Shown: positions 25,373 to 36,110, counted from the stretch's first letter. The stretch is DNA of 64,000 bases from Nodularia sp. NIES-3585 (GCF_002218065.1 NZ_BDUB01000001.1:4187118-4251117); one strand, 5' to 3'. Made by a program: numbers and translations. The notes: a model not told the origin generated them from the letters alone.

Positions 25373-25607
25373 CTTTCCCCTTTGGAGTAGTTGTTAAAAT
25401 CGAAAGCTAGAGTTGTCCCCTGAGCCAATTTCTGATCGGCGGGAGATTGAAACTTGTTCCTAGCCGACACTGATGCAGTCGTCTAGGACTGGTTAAATTT
25501 CGGAGCAATTTTTCTTTGTGGCGCTTTCTCACAGCAGAAGTTTCTCCAAATTTTTCTGGTTCTTGCCAATATTCTTTTACTATGATCCTGAAGAAAGGCT
25601 TAAATTG

Positions 25608-26573
<966 letters not shown>

Positions 26574-26810
26574 CTGATTCTTTGCATCCTCCAGCAGCCG
26601 CTATCATCTATCTTGGAGGATGAACAAATTATCCACATCAGACCAGCGATGGATAACTAGATCGTGCTTTGTATCGTTTTAGTTAACCGCCTTCGGATCA
26701 GGGTGAAAACGGCTGTATTATTTAACTAATGCGATTACTTCCATAAGTACACTAGGATAGATGAAAGTACACTCCAGTATTTGGAGTAATTACGTTCAGG
26801 AAAGTGACCT

Positions 26811-27554
26811 ATGAGGGAACCAGGAAAAGATTTTCAACCACGGGGGACAACAGCACCGCCAGCAGTTGAACGTATGGGGCTAACTTGGCTAATTACAGCA
26901 GCGATCGCGACCATTGTATTGTGGCAAGTTCCAGGAGGCGATTATATTTTATACCCTTTTAGTATTCTGGCCACTTGGTTCCATGAAATGGGTCACGGCT
27001 TAATGGCTGTGCTATTAGGGGGGCGGTTTCATCAATTACAAATTTTTAGTAATGGTTCCGGCGTTGCCACTTATGGTATTTCTCGGTCTTTATGGCCAAT
27101 TGGCCCAGCCTTAGTCGCCGCCGCAGGTCCCATGGGGCCACCTCTTGCCGGTGCAGGTTTAATTCTGGCTTCCCGTAGTTTTAGCGTCGCCTCCCTGAGT
27201 TTAAAAATACTGGGTGGTTTTTTATTAGTTTCAACATTACTTTGGGTACGTTCCTGGTTTGGATTACTGGCAATTCCCATACTGGGTATAATTATTTTAG
27301 GTATTTCTCTGAAAGCTCCCCAGTGGATGCAGGGGTTTGCCATTCAATTTCTTGGTGTACAAGCTTGTGTGAGTGTTTACCACCAACTGAATTATTTATT
27401 TAGCTACAGTGCTGGTCCTCTAGGACTTTCTGATACTGGGCAAATGCAAAAGTATTTACTTTTACCTTACTGGTTTTGGGGTGGATTAATGGCGATCGCA
27501 TCTCTGGTGATTTTATTCCAAAGTCTCCGCATCGCCTATCGTCCGGAGTCGTGA
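26811..27554 (+). CDS. M50-family membrane metallopeptidase
   Basis: 247 residues with the zinc-protease motif HEMGH in the second membrane segment (ATWFHEMGHGLMAVLLGG) and about six hydrophobic segments overall. M50 enzymes cut membrane proteins within the bilayer; the substrate is not predictable. The third ligand motif (NxxP/D-G type) is not clear; an FNAK-like substitute was not found either, so activity is inferred from HExxH alone. It is a stand-alone gene. Confidence 0.82.
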   Translation: MREPGKDFQPRGTTAPPAVERMGLTWLITAAIATIVLWQVPGGDYILYPFSILATWFHEMGHGLMAVLLGGRFHQLQIFSNGSGVATYGISRSLWPIGPALVAAAGPMGPPLAGAGLILASRSFSVASLSLKILGGFLLVSTLLWVRSWFGLLAIPILGIIILGISLKAPQWMQGFAIQFLGVQACVSVYHQLNYLFSYSAGPLGLSDTGQMQKYLLLPYWFWGGLMAIASLVILFQSLRIAYRPES

Positions 27555-27634
27555 CACCTAGAGTAAATTTCTGGTTGGTAAAAACTTCGTCTGTGCCGTG
27601 TCGGTCGATTTTCACGATGAAATAAGCCGTATTC

Positions 27635-29176
27635 TTAGAAGGTAAAGGTAGTACGAACCGTGCCAACATAAATTTTTTCATTACTATTATTATGTTCCGG
27701 ATTCGTAATCACAAATAATCCCGGAGTAATAGCCAGATTATCTGTGATTTGAAACTTGTAAAAGGCTTCTAGATGTAAAGATGTATCCTCATCTTCAAAA
27801 GTATCACCGAAACTATTATGAGTCACTCTAGGTGGTTGTCCCACCACAAATCCGGCAAAGCTACCTTCTTCTCCAATATCTCTGAGAGCTAGCATTACAG
27901 CCCATGTGGAGATAACGGCATTTGGGGTAGCTGGTAAATTTTCGGCTTTCCCATGAATAAAACCAATTCGACCACCGAGGCTGAAATTTGGGTTAATTTG
28001 CCAAGCAGCTTCCGCACCAAAAGAATTAGCAGCAATTGCATCTGCCTGATTATTAAACGGATTTCCAGTTAATTCACTACCAGTTCCCGTATTCAGGTTA
28101 TTGTAAGAGTGGACATAGGTAAAGCTGATTGCTGTGGTTTTAGTAGGTTCGAGAGTAAGTTGAGCGATGCCTGCGGCGAGCGAAGCTATCGCCCCATAAG
28201 GATTAGCAAAAATCCCCCTCTCTGGATTAGCTGCATCACTCGTGACATATCCTAATGACAAATTGAGACTGTCACTCAAATTATGAGAAATACCAATACC
28301 AGCACCACCACCTTGGCGGCGAATCGGGTTTTCTCTGCCAAATGTAGAAATTGATCCGTCTCCACTACCGCTAAAAAGAGGATTGACACTCGGAACAAAG
28401 TCACCTAATCCTCCTCCCAAAGCGTACAAAGTCATGCGGGTTTGCTGACTGAGGGGAAATTTATACTCTAGTTCATCTAATTCCACCTCATTTTCATCAT
28501 CACCATCAAATCCCAAATTTGCCATTTGAGTTCCAGTAAAATCTGCCAACTCTGGCGTGTTACGCGCTTGCAAGCGTAATTGCATTCGGTCTTTGCCAGT
28601 AAAACTAGTTTCTAAGCTGAGACGAAGGCGATCGCTAAATACCAAATTCTCATTTATTCGCTTATCGCTACTGTTGGCTTTTTTCCCACCTGCAAATCCA
28701 CTCACAGCAAAGATAATCTCTCCTTCCAGTTCAACTTGGGGTGAAAACTGTTGTGCTTTGAATATAGCAACTTTGTTTTCTAATAAATCTACTCGATTTT
28801 GTAGAGTTGCTAATTCTGCCGAAAAATCACTTTGTAATCGTTGGAGTGTTGTTAAAGTTTCCCGATTAATAATATCTGAATTAGTATTTTTAATTAGCTG
28901 ATTTATCTGTGTAATGCAAGCATTTAATTCTGTGGCGAATTGGTAGCGATTTAGCGTTTGATTGCTATTTTGAGGAAAATGATTAATACAGTTATATTTT
29001 TCTATTAATGCTTTTAGTGTTTGAAATTCCCAACTATTAATGCTAATTTCTGATAATTGAGATACAGATGTTATCTGATTATCTGATAGTGGGGGTGAGG
29101 CATTAGCTGGAGTTATGCTGTGCAAACCTAATGAACTAATTAAACCAATTTTTAATAAATAAGTAGAAGCTTTCAA
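27635..29176 (-). CDS. Iron-uptake porin (SLH plus OprB-type barrel)
   Basis: 513 residues. A signal peptide (to about residue 27, ANASPP) is followed by one SLH domain (VSQLSEISINSWEFQTLKALIEKYNCI, in part), a coiled-coil region (DFSAELATLQNRVDLLENKVA) and a C-terminal beta-barrel ending in F (TVRTTFTF). This architecture is that of major cyanobacterial outer-membrane porins used for iron and small-solute passage, anchored to peptidoglycan by SLH. The SLH motif is somewhat degenerate (NHFPQNSNQTLNRYQF in place of the G-YPDGT form). No Fur box was seen upstream. Confidence 0.88.
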   Translation of the reverse strand: MKASTYLLKIGLISSLGLHSITPANASPPLSDNQITSVSQLSEISINSWEFQTLKALIEKYNCINHFPQNSNQTLNRYQFATELNACITQINQLIKNTNSDIINRETLTTLQRLQSDFSAELATLQNRVDLLENKVAIFKAQQFSPQVELEGEIIFAVSGFAGGKKANSSDKRINENLVFSDRLRLSLETSFTGKDRMQLRLQARNTPELADFTGTQMANLGFDGDDENEVELDELEYKFPLSQQTRMTLYALGGGLGDFVPSVNPLFSGSGDGSISTFGRENPIRRQGGGAGIGISHNLSDSLNLSLGYVTSDAANPERGIFANPYGAIASLAAGIAQLTLEPTKTTAISFTYVHSYNNLNTGTGSELTGNPFNNQADAIAANSFGAEAAWQINPNFSLGGRIGFIHGKAENLPATPNAVISTWAVMLALRDIGEEGSFAGFVVGQPPRVTHNSFGDTFEDEDTSLHLEAFYKFQITDNLAITPGLFVITNPEHNNSNEKIYVGTVRTTFTF

Positions 29177-29266
29177 TGCTCTCTCCTGAAAGTAAAAAAA
29201 TAATTTACTGTTGCTGAGGAAATAATATGGATTTTTTGCACGCAGAGGCGCAGAGTCGCAGAGAGT

Positions 29267-30217
29267 TTAAATAATATGGAGGCGCTGTTCGCATAGGTTT
29301 AATAATGCTGCGGTAAAAGGACGGCGTTCTGGAAATTGAGTGCTGATCTGAATATGTCTGACTAAGGTGAGGGTGGTGTATGCTTCAATGGCAATAGGGG
29401 ATTTATCGTTTGTCAGTTGCAGAAATGTTTCAGTTAGGGTTTTTTCACATTCGCGCAATGCTTCTGAATTAGCAAAGGTGCGAAGGCTGTATTCTTTTAT
29501 GTGACCGATGTAGTTACCAATATCCAGAGCAGGATTACCTTCACAATATAAATCTAGGTCGATGAGATATAACCGAGAATTATTAATAATCACTTGATCC
29601 GGATAGAAATCACGATGAATACCACAGCGTTTTGCTTCTGGTGTGTTTTGTCCTAAATGATCACATTTTTCTAAGATTTTTTGTAAACGTGCTTGCCATT
29701 CGGGATATTGTTGTATGACTAATGAAATGCGTTCATCTAAAATTCGCAGTTCGTCTGACATAGTATGAGAACGGCGAGGAAGAATGTTAGTTTGATGAAG
29801 TTTATGAGCAGCTTCAGCAATTCGTTTTGCTAGTAAAAGATTGCTATTTTGTGTGAGGAATCGTGTAGCGATATCACCTTCAACCTTACGCTGTAACCAC
29901 ATCTGCCATTCCGGAATTATCCCTACAGGTTCGGGTACAGAAATCCCATCAACACTATCATCAGCAAATCCCGATTCCCACAAAGATTTTTGTAACTCAT
30001 AACTATGATAATCGGTTCCCTTAGCTCTCACCTTACCAATCAGCGTAATTATTGCCCCAGAATCATTAATAAATTCATATTCAATCAAACAACGCCGCCC
30101 AGGCTTATGACGAATAACGTCAATTTTTTGCAATTGCATATTTTCCGCGATCGCCAAACACCGACCAAAACATTCTTCCACCTGCACCGGATCAATTGCA
30201 GCCGACAAAAAAGGCAT
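29267..30217 (-). CDS. APH-type phosphotransferase
   Basis: 316 residues from ATG 30217; GTG 30238 is an alternative, while the longer frame to 30358 runs through a dispersed repeat and into the ABC gene. The APH/choline-kinase fold is shown by the catalytic loop CGIHRDFYPDQVIIN and the metal motif YLIDLDLYCEGNPALDIGNYIGH. Such enzymes phosphorylate small alcohols or sugars. It is the last gene of the glycosyltransferase/ABC run, so a sugar or lipid-linked substrate is more likely than an antibiotic. Confidence 0.8.
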   Translation of the reverse strand: MPFLSAAIDPVQVEECFGRCLAIAENMQLQKIDVIRHKPGRRCLIEYEFINDSGAIITLIGKVRAKGTDYHSYELQKSLWESGFADDSVDGISVPEPVGIIPEWQMWLQRKVEGDIATRFLTQNSNLLLAKRIAEAAHKLHQTNILPRRSHTMSDELRILDERISLVIQQYPEWQARLQKILEKCDHLGQNTPEAKRCGIHRDFYPDQVIINNSRLYLIDLDLYCEGNPALDIGNYIGHIKEYSLRTFANSEALRECEKTLTETFLQLTNDKSPIAIEAYTTLTLVRHIQISTQFPERRPFTAALLNLCEQRLHII

Positions 30218-30266
30218 CTTACCATCAACTAAATTCACTAACACTTTGCGTACCTTTGCGCTAACC

Positions 30267-32096
30267 TCAGCGTTCCTTTGCGTTAAAAAACTCCTTCCTC
30301 TCTCCACCCTCAATTCCCATAGCACACTGCACCTGATACAAAGCCGCATAACGCCCATTGTGTTGTATCAATTCCCAATGAGAACCTTGTTCCACCACCC
30401 GCCCACTTTCCAGATAAACAATAATATCTGCGCGAGTTGCAAAATAAAGGTCATGAGTAATTAAAAAAGTCGTGCGATTTGCCGACAACCTTTGCAGCGC
30501 ATCAATCACAGCCTTCTCATTCCCCTTATCTAAACCCGTAGTTGGTTCATCTAAAATCAAGATAGGAGCTTGACGAATAGCAGCACGTGCGATCGCAATA
30601 CGTTGGCGTTGTCCACCAGAAAGAGTTGCGCCTCTTTCCCCTACAAGCGTGTCGTATCCTTGCGGTAAACCTGCGATAAAATCATGAGCATTAGCTAAAC
30701 GAGCCGCCTCTTCAATTTCCGCATCAGACACCCCAGCAATCCCGTAGGCGATGTTTTCTCGAATAGAAGCTGCAAATAACAGACTATCTTGCAAAACCAC
30801 ACTAATTTGCGGACGTAATGATTCTAATGTGTACTCTCTGATATCTCGCCCATCAATCATTACCTGTCCTGATGTCGGGTCATAAAGTCGTAATAATAAA
30901 CTGACTAATGTAGATTTACCACCACCGGAAGTCCCCACGATCGCGACTTGCTGTCCCGGTTGAATTTTTAAATTAATATCTTGCAGTAAAACTTGTCCTG
31001 AATCATAAGCAAAGTCAACGTGATCAAAACACACCGCACCTCGAAAAATCCGGGCGGGAATTGCATCAGGCGCATCACGGACATCAGGTTCCTCTTGTAA
31101 TACATCTAAAATTCGCTCACCAGAAGCAGCAGCTTTAGCGAGTCTTGCAGTGTACTTAGCGAAGTTCTGCACTGGCTTAAAGGCGTTCTTTAGATAGGTG
31201 AGGAATACCAGCACATCCCCAGGTGTTAAAGCATCGCGCAGCGCCAGCCAGGAACCGTACCATAAAACAATTGCGGTTCCCAGGGCAATCACCGCATCAA
31301 CGGTACGTTCTAAATGAGCCGCCAACCGTTGGGTTTTGACGCTTTCTTTGAGACTGCGCTGATTTTGTCCAGCAAACACTCGCGCAAAGGCATCTTGCAG
31401 CGAAAGGGCTTTAACCAGTTTAATAGCAGCAATGGATTCAGCCGCCGTCGCCGCTACCGCCCCTTCTTGTTTGCGTTGCTTTAATGAAGACTCTCGAATT
31501 CGCTGGCTGAGTCGATTGGTAACTAACCAAAATAACGGTAGTGTGAATAGTGCCAGTAGGGTCAGGCTGGGGTTCATCCAAAACATCACCCCAATCATGC
31601 CAAATAGGGTGAGAATGCTGACTACTAGCGGTAATGCTGCCGTGATCATAATTTCTTGCAGACGGCTAGCATCGCTACTGACACGCACAATTAAATCACC
31701 GCTACGAGCCTTGGTGTGATAACCCAAAGACAAATCTTGGAGATGACGATATAAATGATTTCGCACTTCACCCATGACTCGGCTACCGACTGTTGCTAGT
31801 CCGACAGTACTCCAATAAGCGGCAAAGGCGCGTAATCCTGTAAAAATGAGAACAGCAACTGCGGAAAATGTCAGTAATGTGACTGGCTCCAGTTCAGAAA
31901 TTATGGGAATATTAGTGGGTTGATTGTCTCGAATGAGAACATAATCAAAGACAAACTTGAGCGGCCAGGGTTCCAGCACCCGGAGGGCGACATCTGCAAC
32001 TAGAGCGATCGCAGAAATTAAAATTAGTCCAGATTGTGGGCGAATGTAAGGCCAAAAATAAGCCAGAACTGACCATAAACCAGAAGGTTTTGACAT
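30267..32096 (-). CDS. ABC exporter (fused membrane and ATPase domains)
   Basis: 609 residues. The N-terminal half holds six membrane segments, and the C-terminal half an ATPase with Walker A GTSGGGKST, signature LSGGQRQRIAIARA, Walker B ILILDEPTTGLD and H-loop ITHDL. It is an MsbA-like homodimeric exporter, likely moving a lipid-linked glycan or lipid. The last residues (KEFFNAKER) are encoded by a dispersed repeat, so the natural end may be slightly earlier. It starts next to the stop of the upstream glycosyltransferase (ATG 32096, stop from 32097): same operon. Confidence 0.92.
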   Translation of the reverse strand: MSKPSGLWSVLAYFWPYIRPQSGLILISAIALVADVALRVLEPWPLKFVFDYVLIRDNQPTNIPIISELEPVTLLTFSAVAVLIFTGLRAFAAYWSTVGLATVGSRVMGEVRNHLYRHLQDLSLGYHTKARSGDLIVRVSSDASRLQEIMITAALPLVVSILTLFGMIGVMFWMNPSLTLLALFTLPLFWLVTNRLSQRIRESSLKQRKQEGAVAATAAESIAAIKLVKALSLQDAFARVFAGQNQRSLKESVKTQRLAAHLERTVDAVIALGTAIVLWYGSWLALRDALTPGDVLVFLTYLKNAFKPVQNFAKYTARLAKAAASGERILDVLQEEPDVRDAPDAIPARIFRGAVCFDHVDFAYDSGQVLLQDINLKIQPGQQVAIVGTSGGGKSTLVSLLLRLYDPTSGQVMIDGRDIREYTLESLRPQISVVLQDSLLFAASIRENIAYGIAGVSDAEIEEAARLANAHDFIAGLPQGYDTLVGERGATLSGGQRQRIAIARAAIRQAPILILDEPTTGLDKGNEKAVIDALQRLSANRTTFLITHDLYFATRADIIVYLESGRVVEQGSHWELIQHNGRYAALYQVQCAMGIEGGERKEFFNAKER

Positions 32097-33254
32097 TTAT
32101 TGTCTCACCTCCACAGAGAGTCCAGCTATATCGAGAATTTGTTGAGCGATCGCATCCCAAGTATGATGTGCGATGACTGTGTTTCGGGCAGCTTGTCCTA
32201 AACTATAGCGGAGAGTAGGCGATCGCCATAATGTTTCTAAAGCATTTGTCAAGGCGATCGCATCACCAGGAGGACAGAGAATACCATTTACCCCTGGATC
32301 AATTAAATCAACCAATTGCCCAATCCGGCTGACAACCACAGGCAAACCAGCCGCCATATATTCATACACTTTCAACGGAGAGAAGTAAAAATCAGACTGC
32401 GCCGCATAGGGTGCAACAGCAACATCCATTTTTGCCAACAATTGGGGAATTTGCTCAGGACTCACCGCCCCTGTAAATTGAGTATGAGTGTCTAATCCTT
32501 TTGCAGCTAATTGCGCTGACAGATTTTCTCGTTCGGGGCCATCACCGACAATCAAAAGTTTGGCATTGGGAACACGTTGAGACAAAAGAGCAAAAGCCTC
32601 CGTGAGAATTGGCAATCCGTGCCACGGTTTCAAAGTACCGACAAATCCCACAGTAAAAGTTTCTAGTTGAGTAGAAGAATCAACAGCAGAAAAACGCTGA
32701 GGATTTACACCATTAGGAATCACATGAACCTTAGACTCATCCACATAATCCATGAGATAAGTTTTCACCTCCTGCGAAACAGCAATCAGTGCCGTAGCAG
32801 CGTTAAAAACCCGATGAGCAACAGTTTCAGCACCTTGATAATCAATCAAACCGCGATGCTGTGCCTGTTCAGTAATCAGAGGTGAATTTACCTCTAACAA
32901 TCCAGGAATTCCCCTAGATTGTGCAAATTCCATTGCGCCATAACTCCAGAGAGAATAACGCTCATAAATCAAATCAAAACAGCCAAACTTCTCCAAAGCC
33001 AAACCCAAATCAGGATTTATCCCCAAAGCCACCTGCTCCCTGACAGCCATTTCTTGTTTCGGAATAGCAGGAAGCTGATGAACCGCAACATTAATTAAAT
33101 CTGCCGGTAACTCGCCCCCAACGCGAGTAGCAAACAAATCCACTTGTCCACCTTGCCCAAGTAATGCGCGTATCACCTCCTGAACATGAATAGAACAACC
33201 CTTTTGCCCAAAAACAGGAATTCCCGCATCAGCACAAACATAAGCAACTCGCAC
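32097..33254 (-). CDS. Glycosyltransferase family 4
   Basis: 385 residues of GT-B fold. The N-terminal domain begins RVAYVCADAGIPVFGQKGCSIHV; the C-terminal donor domain has VGFVGTLKPWHGLPIL, GDGPERENL and the GT4 EX7E region SPLKVYEYMAAGLPVVVS. A cytoplasmic enzyme that transfers a nucleotide-linked sugar to a glycan or lipid. It sits between a second GT4 gene (3-nt gap) and the ABC exporter (adjacent), so the three are surely co-transcribed. Confidence 0.92.
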   Translation of the reverse strand: MRVAYVCADAGIPVFGQKGCSIHVQEVIRALLGQGGQVDLFATRVGGELPADLINVAVHQLPAIPKQEMAVREQVALGINPDLGLALEKFGCFDLIYERYSLWSYGAMEFAQSRGIPGLLEVNSPLITEQAQHRGLIDYQGAETVAHRVFNAATALIAVSQEVKTYLMDYVDESKVHVIPNGVNPQRFSAVDSSTQLETFTVGFVGTLKPWHGLPILTEAFALLSQRVPNAKLLIVGDGPERENLSAQLAAKGLDTHTQFTGAVSPEQIPQLLAKMDVAVAPYAAQSDFYFSPLKVYEYMAAGLPVVVSRIGQLVDLIDPGVNGILCPPGDAIALTNALETLWRSPTLRYSLGQAARNTVIAHHTWDAIAQQILDIAGLSVEVRQ

Positions 33255-33257
33255 CTC

Positions 33258-34508
33258 TCAAACCTCCTCTGCGCCTCTGCGCCTCTGCGTGAGAAATAAA
33301 CCCCGTAAAATAGCCGCATTACAATAAATATCAAACTCAGCTTCAATTAACGCCCTAGCCCGACGTGACAACTCAACCCGCAAAACAGAATCAGTCAGAA
33401 ATCTTCCCAGAGCAGAGGCTAATGCCTCAGCATCATGTTGTGGCACAATTAACCCAGTCTCCCCATCACGTACCAACTCCGGAATCCCCGTCACATCAGT
33501 ACTCACACAAGGAGTTCCCAAAGCCATTGCTTCCAGTAAAACAGTAGGTAAACCATCCCGATTACCATCTTTACCAATCACATAAGGCGCTGCAAACACA
33601 GCCCCTTGCTGCATCAATTCAAACACCTCATTTTGAGGACGCGGCCCCACAATTTCCACAAGAGATTGCAATCCTAAATCTTGAATTTGCAGCTTGAGTG
33701 CAGGTTCTAAAGTTCCTGTACCGACAATTTGACACCGAAACTCACAATTTCTGTGCTTCAAGATGGCACAAGCAGCAATCAAAATCGATAACCCTTTCTT
33801 CTCAATTAACCGACCGACTGAAATAATTAAAGGAGGACGATTAGCCGGAGAAGAGTATTGTAATTGTCGCAAATCTAAGCCATTGTAAATGCGCTTAACT
33901 TGCTTTGCAGCTACACCATAGTTCTTTTGTAAATAGTTGAGATTATAGTCACTGACAGTCACAACAGTCGCCGCATCCTCTAGCTTGCGTTCCATATCGG
34001 CAAATTCCACACTTTCATGAAAAATATCTTTAGCATGAGCAGTGAAAGTATAGGGAATGCCTGTAAAGTGAGATGCTAGGCGAGCTACACTAGTAGCCAC
34101 AGTGCCAAAATGAGCGTGTAAATGAGTTATGCCTTTGAGTTGCGCTTCCCGTGCTAACCATGCAGCCTGGTAGACAGTGCCGGCTGGTTCACCTTCAGCC
34201 ATTGACAATTTTGACCAAAAATGGGGGATAACTTGACTAGCTTCTTGTAATTCTGCCCAAAAATAGCTAGCGGCTGTAGGAGCCAGACTATTTAGTGATG
34301 CGCTCACCCGTCCTTGAATTGGCTTGCGAATGTAGGTTACAGGCGCGCGAACCTGAGAAATAATATTTTGAAAATGAGTATCACACGGTGGTCTGAGGGC
34401 AAAAATTTCTATATTTAAGCCTGCTGCTTCATGAGCTAAAATTTCATTAACAACAAAGGTTTCAGAATATCGAGGATAACGTTTGAGAACATAACCAACA
34501 CGGATCAT
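33258..34508 (-). CDS. Glycosyltransferase family 4
   Basis: 416 residues from ATG 34508 (MIRVGYVLKRYPRYSETFV). Donor-site features: ISVGRLIEKKGLSILI, GTGTLEPAL and DGLPTVLLEAMALGTPCVST with the EX7E glutamates. An ATG two codons earlier (34514) lies within a heptanucleotide repeat array that directly abuts the start, so no normal ribosome-binding site is visible. The last residues (LTQRRRGAEEV) are encoded by a dispersed CTCTGCG repeat and look like an acquired tail. Part of the glycan operon. Confidence 0.9.
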   Translation of the reverse strand: MIRVGYVLKRYPRYSETFVVNEILAHEAAGLNIEIFALRPPCDTHFQNIISQVRAPVTYIRKPIQGRVSASLNSLAPTAASYFWAELQEASQVIPHFWSKLSMAEGEPAGTVYQAAWLAREAQLKGITHLHAHFGTVATSVARLASHFTGIPYTFTAHAKDIFHESVEFADMERKLEDAATVVTVSDYNLNYLQKNYGVAAKQVKRIYNGLDLRQLQYSSPANRPPLIISVGRLIEKKGLSILIAACAILKHRNCEFRCQIVGTGTLEPALKLQIQDLGLQSLVEIVGPRPQNEVFELMQQGAVFAAPYVIGKDGNRDGLPTVLLEAMALGTPCVSTDVTGIPELVRDGETGLIVPQHDAEALASALGRFLTDSVLRVELSRRARALIEAEFDIYCNAAILRGLFLTQRRRGAEEV

Positions 34509-34509
34509 A

Positions 34510-34551
34510 GTCATTAGTCATTAGTCATTAGTCATTGGTCATTAGTCATTG
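34510..34551. repeat. Heptanucleotide tandem repeat (gtcatta)6
   Basis: Six 7-bp units, two ending in g. This belongs to the short tandemly repeated repetitive sequences typical of heterocystous cyanobacteria. It abuts the start codon of the downstream (minus-strand) glycosyltransferase. Confidence 0.9.
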
Positions 34552-34624
34552 GGAATTCATAATCCCCCCTGCTCCCTGCCCCTCCTGCCCCCCTGCCTCT
34601 TCTCCCCCTGCTCCCAATTATCTT

Positions 34625-35911
34625 TTAAGAAGCTTGTTGTGATGAATGATCAGCAGACATGAGGATTTCATCGACGAATTGGACAATACTGCTGAGTCCA
34701 TTTAAATCAACACAATTACGAACTTGTGGTGGCTGGCCTGCTTGCATTAACCAATCTGTCAATCCTTGGGATGTTAAGTTACGCGGGTGCAACATATCAG
34801 TTAAACCAAGTGCCTGTAAGCGTTCGGCACGAATCAATTGCTCTCGCCGGGGTTTTGTTCGAGGTATGATTAGCGATCGCTTTTGAAATGACAATAATTC
34901 ACAAGTTGTGTTGTAACCGCCCATAGAAATCACCCGTTCGGCGCGATTGAGTAACAGCGTCGGCTCGGCTAAATATTCCAACACCCGCAAATTATCCCGT
35001 TTAGCAGCATAGCTCTGAAGTTGTTGTCTGATTTTTCGCGGCATAAACGGCCCTGTCAAAATGATCCCGTTCATCTCTGGTGGTAGTTCAGCATGAGCAA
35101 ATGCTGCTGCTAACAGCGCTCCGTCTTGTCCACCACCTACTAAGCATAATGCTAATCTTTGAGATGGCAGATTCAGCGATTTAAATGCCTGAACGCTTTC
35201 GATATCCATGAATTTGAGGCGGCTACGTTGGTCAAGGTAGCCCGTGTAGCGAATTTTTGACAAAGTTTTCGGATGGAAGTTATACTCTGCTGCTAGGTCA
35301 TAGATAGCGGGATCACCATACACCCAAACTGCATCATAGTAGGTTTGAATCGCCTCCTCGTTAGCTCCTCGCTTCCAATCTCGACGCACAGAAGCCGGTT
35401 CATCTAAAATATCTCGTAAACCTAAAATGCAGTGTGTTTTTCCTTGGGTACGCAAGTAATCTAGGGTGGGATCTAACTCTCTGACTGCTCCTCTTGGGAC
35501 ATTATCTACAATAAAAATATCAGGTTTAAAAGTTTTAATTGTGGTTAAAATAACTTGCGATCGCAGTGTAATAATTTCTTGTAATGACAGATCCAATCTC
35601 CGGGCTTGATACTGCCCATGAATGTTTTTGTGCAACGCAGGTAAAATCAAACAATCTACACCTGGAGGTGTTGGTAAATTGCTGGCATCTGGGATGCCAC
35701 TAATCATTAAAACATCAATTTCTAAAGGTGAACATCCTAAAGTTTGAGCAATCAACAAATTACGGCGTTTGTGTCCTAGCCCCATTGTGTCGTGGGAATA
35801 TAAAGCAATGCGCCACTTACGAGAATTAATAGATAAATTACTCACCTCTGAAGCCGCTACCTTAGCCGATGCTTCTGTTATTTCTCGATAATGGGGGAAA
35901 AATTTGTTCAT
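34625..35911 (-). CDS. Glycosyltransferase, COG4671 type
   Basis: 428 residues from ATG 35911, which follows an AGGAG box with 5-nt spacing; the frame is open to 35926. It begins, after a 30-residue tail, with WRIALYSHDTMGLGHKRRNLL, the glycine/histidine loop of MurG-like GT-B enzymes, and ends with a donor site containing ISMGGYNTTCELLSF and PRTKPRREQ. This matches the predicted glycosyltransferase group COG4671. It heads the minus-strand run of glycan genes, though a 117-nt gap with the repeat array separates it from the next gene. Confidence 0.85.
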   Translation of the reverse strand: MNKFFPHYREITEASAKVAASEVSNLSINSRKWRIALYSHDTMGLGHKRRNLLIAQTLGCSPLEIDVLMISGIPDASNLPTPPGVDCLILPALHKNIHGQYQARRLDLSLQEIITLRSQVILTTIKTFKPDIFIVDNVPRGAVRELDPTLDYLRTQGKTHCILGLRDILDEPASVRRDWKRGANEEAIQTYYDAVWVYGDPAIYDLAAEYNFHPKTLSKIRYTGYLDQRSRLKFMDIESVQAFKSLNLPSQRLALCLVGGGQDGALLAAAFAHAELPPEMNGIILTGPFMPRKIRQQLQSYAAKRDNLRVLEYLAEPTLLLNRAERVISMGGYNTTCELLSFQKRSLIIPRTKPRREQLIRAERLQALGLTDMLHPRNLTSQGLTDWLMQAGQPPQVRNCVDLNGLSSIVQFVDEILMSADHSSQQAS

Positions 35912-36018
35912 TTGCACTCCTGACAAAGATTTTATCCGGTATCTTATCCCGGTGTAATCGCAATATCCCCATAATTAACCTGCCTATGCAGGCTGAGTTC
36001 GCTATTCCTATACTTCAG

Positions 36019-36110
36019 TAGGACTTACGCAAGAACTCTCTGAAACCTTCTTTTCTTTGTGTTCTTCGTGTCCTTTGCGGTTCGTTATTCATAATTTTGC
36101 GTAAGTCCTG
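36019..36110. mobile_element. MITE-like element, family A, copy 1 (92 bp)
   Basis: 14-bp terminal inverted repeats TAGGACTTACGCAA (one end mismatch) and a 5-bp direct repeat TTCAG on both sides (36014-36018 and 36111-36115). It has no coding capacity. The interior resembles, in reverse orientation, part of the 36713 copy. Confidence 0.8.
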
